Below, one piece after another: positions 12,450-16,729 of a DNA stretch of 16,729 nt. Position 1 is the first letter of the stretch, and each line of letters begins with the position of its first letter. The translations under genes and the position numbers were made by a program. The stretch covers positions 1 through 16,729 of the forward strand of contig CAYZPO010000020.1 in assembly GCA_964480695.1 (NCBI GenBank). The letters run 5' to 3'. The DNA is from CAZDDW01 sp964480695 (GTDB lineage: Bacteria; Patescibacteriota; Patescibacteriia; UBA9934; CAZDDW01). Below the pieces are notes generated by a model. The model worked only from the letters and a program-made list of their open reading frames with translations. It did not search any database and was not told where the DNA came from.

Positions 12450-13505
12450 TTATTTTAGTTTCTCCTCAATCTCCACTTTCTTCAAGACTTCGATAATATC
12501 ACCAACATCCCCATCCATAATTCCCGGCAGGTTGCTCCAGTTAGCATTCACGCGATGATCAGTGATGCGGTCCTGAGGGTAGTTGTAGGTGCGGATTTTT
12601 TCTGAACGTTCTCCAGTACCGATTTGACCTCGTCGTTCACTTTCAAGCTCTTTGCGTCGTTTTTCCTCTTCCGCAGCAAATACTCGGGCGCGAATAATAG
12701 ATAACGCCCGTTCTTTATTCTGTTTCTGTGATCGTTCATCCTGACAGTACACCATTAATCCAGTTGGCAGGTGAGTGATTCGAATCGCGGAGTAAGTAGT
12801 ATTTACAGATTGACCGCCGGCTCCAGTTGAGGTGGTCGCCTCAATTTTTAGATCTTTAGGATCGATCTTCACATCCACCTCTTCTGCCTCAGGAAGTACA
12901 GCTACAGTTACAGTCGAGGTGTGAATGCGACCCTGTTTTTCAGTCTCAGGTATACGCTGCACACGATGTACACCGGACTCGTACTTGAGATGACCATAAA
13001 CGCCAGTACCTTCGATAGAGAAGATGACCTCTTTGAATCCGTTCAGATCATTTTGACTGGAAGAGATCAGTTTAGTTTTCCAGCCCTGAAGTTCAGCGTA
13101 ACGAGAATACAATCGGAACAGGTCAGATGCAAACAAGGCAGCCTCGTCTCCACCAGTTCCGGCCCGAATTTCAACAATAATATTTTTCTTGTCCAAAGGA
13201 TCAGGGGGAACCAAAGCGATCGTTAGGTCAGCTTCTAACTTTTCGAGTTGATCAGTCAGTTCCTCAATCTCGGCTTCAGCCAATTCTTTCATCTCCGGAT
13301 CTTTAGCTGCTTCCTGTGCACTCTTCAGATCTGCCTGTGCTTTCTCAAATTCGTCGACCAGCTCCATTGTCTCGCGCAAGTCAGCATGCTCTTCGTTAAG
13401 CTCTTTCATCTTTCTAGGATCCGAAACCACACTCGGATCAGCCATCTGCTCCTCGAGCTCCTGTTTTCTTATTTTCTTATTTTCTAATTTTTTTATTAAA
13501 TCCAT
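12450..13505 (-). CDS. prfA: Peptide chain release factor 1
   Basis: Recognises UAA and UAG and triggers peptide release. Seen in 351 aa: N-terminal coiled coil (1-95), RAGTGGDEAALFA (114-126), codon-recognition loop with PET (186-188, the PxT tripeptide of RF1) followed by KQGRIHTST, and the catalytic loop with GGQ (230-232) in GAGGQSVNTTYSAIRITHLPTG. Many RF1s carry Asp where Tyr238 stands. The GGQ glutamine is the substrate of PrmC, encoded at 7550-8530. No Shine-Dalgarno sequence precedes the ATG. RF2 is not in the window, but UGA is used as a stop, so it should exist elsewhere. Confidence 0.95.
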   Translation of the reverse strand: MDLIKKLENKKIRKQELEEQMADPSVVSDPRKMKELNEEHADLRETMELVDEFEKAQADLKSAQEAAKDPEMKELAEAEIEELTDQLEKLEADLTIALVPPDPLDKKNIIVEIRAGTGGDEAALFASDLFRLYSRYAELQGWKTKLISSSQNDLNGFKEVIFSIEGTGVYGHLKYESGVHRVQRIPETEKQGRIHTSTVTVAVLPEAEEVDVKIDPKDLKIEATTSTGAGGQSVNTTYSAIRITHLPTGLMVYCQDERSQKQNKERALSIIRARVFAAEEEKRRKELESERRGQIGTGERSEKIRTYNYPQDRITDHRVNANWSNLPGIMDGDVGDIIEVLKKVEIEEKLK

Positions 13506-13516
13506 ATAATCAAAAA

Positions 13517-13556
13517 GCGTTCTTCTATTATATTCGAAGAACGCCTTTTATCACAA
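13517..13556 (-). terminator. rpmE terminator with a prfA -10 box in its loop
   Basis: GCGTTCTTC (13517-13525) and GAAGAACGC (13536-13544) form a perfect 9-bp stem. On minus it is followed by TTTTTG, a good terminator for rpmE; on plus it is followed by CTTTTATC. The 10-nt loop plus stem edge carries TATAAT on minus (13532-13527), with TTGTGA (13556-13551) at 18-nt spacing, so the same DNA can start prfA transcription near 13520. Confidence 0.65.
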
Positions 13557-13559
13557 ATG

Positions 13560-13895
13560 TTATTCCTCGGCTTTGACAACCTTCTTTTTAACTACAGCGG
13601 TTTTAGTCTCCTCAATTTCATACTTTGGACCCTTAGCAGTTCGCTTAGCTTTTTTCTCAGCTTTCTTAGTGGCCTTGCTTTTAGTTGCTGTAGCCTTCTT
13701 AGCAGCACGAGCCTGGAATTTCTCCACCCGGCGAGCAGTATCCACGATTTTCTGAGTACCAGTATAAAAAGGATGACAAGCTGAACAAAGCTCAATCTGA
13801 GTTGTGTCCTGAGTTGAACCAACCTGATAAGAAGCGCCACAAGCACAAGTGATGGTCGCATTGCTGTTATAAGCTGGATGAGTGTTCTTTTTCAT
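13560..13895 (-). CDS. rpmE: 50S ribosomal protein L31, zinc form, with Lys-rich tail
   Basis: Start at 13895 gives MKKNTHPAYNSNATITCACG, the normal L31 N-terminus. The open frame extends six codons further but into the promoter. Zinc ligands C-A-C and C-S-A-C are present, followed by HPFYTGTQKIVDTARRVEKF, the family core (1 to about 68). Residues 70-111 are an Ala/Lys-rich basic extension ending in an acidic KAEE, absent from the standard 70-aa protein and probably disordered and rRNA-contacting. It heads the rpmE-prfA row. The promoter at 13932-13904 places the transcript start 1-3 nt before the ATG. Confidence 0.93.
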   Translation of the reverse strand: MKKNTHPAYNSNATITCACGASYQVGSTQDTTQIELCSACHPFYTGTQKIVDTARRVEKFQARAAKKATATKSKATKKAEKKAKRTAKGPKYEIEETKTAVVKKKVVKAEE

Positions 13896-13903
13896 ACGGC
13901 CAG

Positions 13904-13932
13904 AGTGTATCAAACTGGGTAAATCATGTCAA
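13904..13932 (-). promoter_or_regulatory. Promoter of rpmE, nearly leaderless
   Basis: TTGACA (13932-13927), 17-nt spacer, TACACT (13909-13904) on minus. The ATG is at 13895, 8 nt beyond the -10, so the transcript starts at or just before it. It overlaps the divergent queA promoter. Confidence 0.75.
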
Positions 13933-13935
13933 TGA

Positions 13936-13944
13936 TGCTATTAT
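13936..13944 (+). promoter_or_regulatory. Extended -10 promoter of queA, leaderless
   Basis: TGCTATTAT (13936-13944) is followed by 7 nt and then the queA ATG at 13952, so the +1 should coincide with the start codon. There is no Shine-Dalgarno sequence. No clear -35 is present at 17 nt. Confidence 0.65.
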
Positions 13945-13951
13945 AGCGGCG

Positions 13952-14986
13952 ATGTCTACACCAATTGAACAATATGATTATGAGCTGCCACCCGAGTTTA
14001 TTGCTCAGGAGCCAATAGAGCCACGAGACCAGTCACGGTTGCTGGTTTTAGATCGGGCTCAAGGCAAAATTGAGCATCAGCGGTTCTATCAGCTCGGAAA
14101 ATTTCTGCGTGATGATGACGTGTTAGTGTTTAACAATACCAAGGTTTTTAAGGCTCGGTTACGAGGTCAGATCTCAGATACTGAGATCGAGGTCTTTCTA
14201 CTTCGAGCTCACAACACAGTTTGGGAGGCTATGGTAAAGCCGGGGCGTAAGGTTCGGGTCGGGGACACAATTCGGTTCTCCCCCCTCCCCGAGGGGGGAC
14301 TTAAGGGGGGTGTGTGCGAGAAGCTATCTTCCGGAATCGTTAAGATCGACTTCGGAGTTGATGTCGATGAGGTGCTCCAGTTCTGCGACGAACACGGTGA
14401 AGTACCAGTACCGCCATATGTAAAGCAGGTGCCAGATAAGTTGGATACGTATCAAACTGTTTACGCTTGTGAGACCGGTTCGGTAGCAGCTCCAACAGCC
14501 GGGTTTCATTTCACTGAACGTTTACTTGACGAATTACGAGCACGTGGGATTCAGATGGAGTATGTAACTCTGCATGTTGGAATCGGTACATTTCAGCCAG
14601 TGAAGTCAGAAACGTTGGAAGAACATGAAATGCACGCGGAGTTTGTCCAGATTGATCAGGGAACAGCTGAGCGGATTAATCAAGCTAAAGCAGACGGTCG
14701 GCGAGTGGTTGCTGTGGGCACAACAACCACTCGAGCTCTTGAAGGTGTGGCTGCTCGAACTGGTCAGCTCGAACCTTTTGCTAGTGACGTCAATCTATTT
14801 ATCACTCCAGGATACAAGTTCAAAATTGTAGACGCTTTGATCACAAACTTTCATCTCCCGAAATCAACTCTCCTGGCCCTTGTCTCAGCTCTGGCCAGTC
14901 GTGACCAGATTATGACTGCTTACGAAGAAGCCAAGCGCAAAGGCTATCGCTTTTACTCTTTCGGTGATGCAATGTTTATAACTTGA
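13952..14986 (+). CDS. queA: S-adenosylmethionine:tRNA ribosyltransferase-isomerase
   Basis: Transfers and isomerises the ribosyl group of SAM onto preQ1-modified tRNA to make epoxyqueuosine, the penultimate queuosine step. Seen in 344 aa: YELPPEFIAQEPIEPRDQSRLLVLDR (11-36), VFNNTKVFKARL, the PPYVK loop, YQTVYACETGSVAAPTAGFHFTERLL, TLHVGIGTFQPVKSETLEEHEMHAE, the GTTTTRALE segment, TNFHLPKSTLLALVSALA and the C-terminal YRFYSFGDAMFI. All are family blocks in the right order. Residues about 110-121 correspond to a short hairpin-forming insert (14280-14310) relative to B. subtilis QueA. The stop TGA is inside the -35 of the rpsB promoter. tgt and queG are not in the window. Confidence 0.95.
   Translation: MSTPIEQYDYELPPEFIAQEPIEPRDQSRLLVLDRAQGKIEHQRFYQLGKFLRDDDVLVFNNTKVFKARLRGQISDTEIEVFLLRAHNTVWEAMVKPGRKVRVGDTIRFSPLPEGGLKGGVCEKLSSGIVKIDFGVDVDEVLQFCDEHGEVPVPPYVKQVPDKLDTYQTVYACETGSVAAPTAGFHFTERLLDELRARGIQMEYVTLHVGIGTFQPVKSETLEEHEMHAEFVQIDQGTAERINQAKADGRRVVAVGTTTTRALEGVAARTGQLEPFASDVNLFITPGYKFKIVDALITNFHLPKSTLLALVSALASRDQIMTAYEEAKRKGYRFYSFGDAMFIT
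14280..14310. repeat. C/G-rich hairpin insert within queA
   Basis: CCCCCCTC (14280-14287) and GAGGGGGG (14291-14298) form an 8-bp perfect stem with a CCC loop, followed by ACTTAA and a second GGGGGG run (14305-14310) that can compete for pairing. It is in frame (SPLPEGGLKGG) and lies in the surface loop after the TIRF strand. Confidence 0.6.
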
Positions 14987-15011
14987 CATGTTTTAGTCAA
15001 AAAGTTATACT
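14983..15011 (+). promoter_or_regulatory. Consensus promoter of rpsB-tsf
   Basis: TTGACA (14983-14988), 17-nt spacer, TATACT (15006-15011). Start near 15018 gives a leader of about 104 nt. The queA stop codon TGA (14984-14986) is part of the -35. Confidence 0.88.
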
Positions 15012-15057
15012 AGCGCCCGTAATTAATCAAACAGACGGCTTAGCTTATTTAAGTACG

Positions 15058-15089
15058 TTCAAGACCTGCTCAGGAGGCGAGCCCTTGAA
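15058..15089 (+). promoter_or_regulatory. Leader hairpin of rpsB presenting an AGGAGG loop
   Basis: TTCAAG (15058-15063) pairs with CTTGAA (15084-15089). Inside, GCTC (15068-15071) pairs with GAGC (15079-15082), leaving AGGAGGC (15072-15078) as the loop. The rpsB ribosome site is a separate AAAGGA at 15108-15113. This is a candidate regulatory structure, perhaps for S2 feedback. Confidence 0.4.
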
Positions 15090-15121
15090 ACGATGTCGTC
15101 GAAGCTAAAAGGAATTCAAAT

Positions 15122-15982
15122 ATGCCAAATATTCCATCTCTTGAAGAGATGCTTGGGGCCGGAGTGCATTTCGGTCACAAAACATCTCGCTGGCACCCTA
15201 AAATGGCGCCGTTTATTTTCACGGCCCGTGGTGGAGTGCACATCGTTAATTTGGAGGAAACTCAGAAGCAAATTGAACAGACTTTGAGTTTTGTTAAAAA
15301 CATCGCCGCTCGCGGAGGTGTGATTTTATTTGTGGGCACTAAAAAGCAGGCCCGCGACCTGGTCAAGCAGTACGCTGAAGAAGCTGGGATGCCGTACGTC
15401 AATGAGCGCTGGCTAGGCGGCACTTTGACCAACTTTGGTCAGATCCAGAAGCTGGTTAAGCATTACAAGAAACTTAAGGATCAGCAGGACAAGGGTGAGT
15501 TGAAGAAGTATACTAAGAAAGAGCGTTTGATGATCTCGCGTGAGATCGAGGATATGGAGCGCAAGATTTTTGGACTGTGTACCATGGATAAGAAACCAGA
15601 TGCTTTGTTTGTGATCGACACTAAAGTTGAGAAGACAGCCGTACTTGAGGCCAATCATCAGAAGGTTCCAATTGTCGCTGTGTGTGACACCAATGTTAAC
15701 CCAGACAAGATGAAACATATCATTCCAGCTAACGACGATGCTGTGAAATCAATTGAAATGATGTTGAAGTTGGTGACCGAAGCGATTAACGAAGGAAAGA
15801 AAGAAGGAACTCAGGTGGTGAATGCAGCAGAGAAGAAGCCCGAAGTTACAAGTGATAAGGATCAAGTTCAGGAAGACGATTTGAAACTAACTGAGGATTC
15901 AAAGGCGGCTATGGAAGAATTAGATCTAAAGCTGCACGATCAAATTTTGTCTGAGAAACAGGATGAAGAAAAGCAGAAATAA
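15122..15982 (+). CDS. rpsB: 30S ribosomal protein S2
   Basis: Assembles late into the small subunit near S1 and S8 and binds 16S rRNA. Seen in 286 aa: MLGAGVHFGHKTSRWHPKMAPFIF (10-33), GGVHIVNLEETQKQIEQTL, FVGTKKQARDLVKQYAEEAGMPYVNERWLGGTLTNF, the central coiled-coil hairpin (about 105-145), PDALFVIDTKVEKTAVLEANHQKVPIVAVCDTNVNPD and IPANDDAVKSIEMM. These are the family blocks in order. The core ends near residue 235. The remaining 50 residues are a charged Glu/Asp/Lys tail, longer than the E. coli protein (241 aa). The start is fixed by AAAGGA at 8-nt spacing. The tsf gene follows after 30 nt of A-rich DNA, the usual operon order. Confidence 0.96.
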   Translation: MPNIPSLEEMLGAGVHFGHKTSRWHPKMAPFIFTARGGVHIVNLEETQKQIEQTLSFVKNIAARGGVILFVGTKKQARDLVKQYAEEAGMPYVNERWLGGTLTNFGQIQKLVKHYKKLKDQQDKGELKKYTKKERLMISREIEDMERKIFGLCTMDKKPDALFVIDTKVEKTAVLEANHQKVPIVAVCDTNVNPDKMKHIIPANDDAVKSIEMMLKLVTEAINEGKKEGTQVVNAAEKKPEVTSDKDQVQEDDLKLTEDSKAAMEELDLKLHDQILSEKQDEEKQK

Positions 15983-16012
15983 AAAAATAAGAAATTAAGA
16001 AAATAAAAAATT

Positions 16013-16603
16013 ATGGGGATTGATGCAAAAACTGTTGCCGAGCTTCGTAAAGCTACTGGAGCCGGTATGATGGACGCTAAAAAAGCTTTAGAAGAATGTG
16101 ATGGTGATGCTGAGAAAGCAGCTGAAGAGTTGCGTAAGAAAGGAATTGCCAAGGCTGCTAAGCGCGCTGATCGCGAGACCAAGGAAGGTCGCGTCTATTC
16201 TTATATTCATTCTAACGGCAAAGCTGGAGCTATGGTTGAAGTATTGTGTGAGACTGACTTTGTGGCCAAGAACGAAACCTTTACTGAGTTCTGTCATGAC
16301 CTGGCCATGCACATTGTTGCGGCTGAGCCACTGTATCTGACGCGTGAGGACGTGCCAGTTGAGGTCGTGGACAAAGAAAAAGAACTTTTTGCTGCTGAGA
16401 TGAAGAACGAGGGCAAGCCAGATGACGTGATTGAGAAAATTGTTGAGGGTAAGATGACCAAGTATTTTGCTGAGACGTGTTTGATGGAGCAGGCTTTTAT
16501 CAAAGACGAAGACAAAACTATCGATGAGTTGCTGAAAGAAAAGATCGGCGCCATTGGCGAGAATATTCAGATCAGTCGTTTTTCACGGTTTAGTATTGGA
16601 TAA
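16013..16603 (+). CDS. tsf: Elongation factor Ts, short form
   Basis: Nucleotide exchange factor that reloads EF-Tu with GTP. Seen in 196 aa: N-terminal UBA-like domain (1-50) with KTVAELRKATGAGMMDAKKALE and DGDAEKAAEELRKKGIAKAAKRADRE, then the core subdomain with GAMVEVLCETDFVAKNETF (73-91; TDFVAKNE contacts EF-Tu) and a C-terminal IGENIQISRFSRF block. E. coli EF-Ts has 283 aa. The short form lacks the duplicated core half and coiled-coil insertion, as in Thermus and many Patescibacteria. No Shine-Dalgarno sequence is visible; the upstream 30 nt are A-rich. It is co-transcribed with rpsB. Confidence 0.95.
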   Translation: MGIDAKTVAELRKATGAGMMDAKKALEECDGDAEKAAEELRKKGIAKAAKRADRETKEGRVYSYIHSNGKAGAMVEVLCETDFVAKNETFTEFCHDLAMHIVAAEPLYLTREDVPVEVVDKEKELFAAEMKNEGKPDDVIEKIVEGKMTKYFAETCLMEQAFIKDEDKTIDELLKEKIGAIGENIQISRFSRFSIG

Positions 16604-16614
16604 ATTTGAGGAAT

Positions 16615-16632
16615 GACAAGCGTAAGCTTGTC
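16615..16632. repeat. GTAA-tetraloop hairpin after tsf
   Basis: GACAAGC-GTAA-GCTTGTC: a perfect 7-bp stem with a GTAA (GNRA-type) loop, 11 nt after the tsf stop. No T-run follows, so it is not by itself a terminator. Confidence 0.6.
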
Positions 16633-16644
16633 GGTGATGGGAGA

Positions 16645-16666
16645 GACGCCCGTAAGGGCGTCTTTT
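16645..16666 (+). terminator. Terminator of the rpsB-tsf operon
   Basis: GACGCCC-GTAA-GGGCGTC (16645-16662) followed by TTTT. It has a 7-bp stem with the same GTAA tetraloop as the hairpin 12 nt upstream. Confidence 0.8.
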
Positions 16667-16729
16667 CAAATTGCGGCCGGCCACAAAAAGCGAGGACGAT
16701 TTGTTTTCGAAGACGTGTGGAGCCAGGCC
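16667..16729. other. Window end, no gene assigned
   Basis: A GGCCGGCC palindrome (16675-16682) and about 50 nt without stops in two plus frames and two minus frames. No start codon with a ribosome site is visible before the edge. A gene may begin or end just outside, but this stretch alone cannot decide strand or product. Confidence 0.4.

Noticed and set aside
14984..14986. UGA recoded as glycine, as in some Patescibacteria
   Set aside because: queA ends at the family C-terminus at this UGA and the rpsB promoter starts there. Three further genes also end sensibly at UGA.
15093..15287. 64-aa plus-strand frame with AGGAGG ahead of it
   Set aside because: It overlaps rpsB in another frame for most of its length and has no family features. 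The AGGAGG is kept as part of the leader finding.

Overview
The window reads as a chromosomal piece of a small-genome bacterium, most likely a member of the Candidate Phyla Radiation (Patescibacteria). This placement is an inference from a short EF-Ts (196 aa), variant but recognisable housekeeping proteins, many unassigned proteins, and a moderate-GC core interrupted by conspicuously GC-rich genes. I cannot place it more precisely from sequence alone. UGA works as a stop (for example queA), so this is not a lineage that has recoded UGA to glycine.

Layout. (1) 1-2038, minus: gyrB, followed by the first codons of another gene. (2) 2100-3290, plus: a GC-rich two-gene cassette of unassigned proteins, with a terminator-like hairpin at each end. 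(3) 3306-7529, plus: a membrane-anchored protein, rodA, a zinc-ribbon protein, ribosomal protein L25 (ctc/rplY) and a DUF3048 protein. It ends in a 28-nt perfect palindrome that also supplies the stop codon of the convergent gene prmC. (4) 7550-13895, minus: rpmE, prfA and prmC, an order commonly conserved in bacteria, here split by about 3.9 kb between prfA and prmC. The intervening DNA holds a nucleotidyltransferase, a GC-rich secreted-protein gene, a strong candidate for an unidentified structured RNA of about 280 nt, and a 451-aa protein of unknown function. The last three each have their own TTGACA-N17 promoter and a hairpin terminator. (5) 13952-16603, plus: queA, then the rpsB-tsf translation operon.

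Functional links. PrmC methylates the glutamine of the GGQ motif of RF1, and both enzyme and substrate are encoded here. rpsB, tsf, rpmE, rplY, prfA, prmC and queA all serve translation. gyrB and rodA serve DNA topology and cell-wall elongation.

Unusual structure. The 280-nt RNA unit has a 17-bp closing stem, a 12-bp stem, a 22-nt C-rich loop, a perfect promoter and a terminator. Five abutting hairpins are packed into 77 nt inside the prmC reading frame, and a 14-nt tandem triplet lies elsewhere in that frame. Between prfA and the nucleotidyltransferase gene is a 9-copy array of a 9-nt motif with about 20-nt period, five copies in one orientation and four in the other. At least three genes (3306, queA, rpmE) have a -10 box so close to the ATG that their mRNAs should be leaderless.
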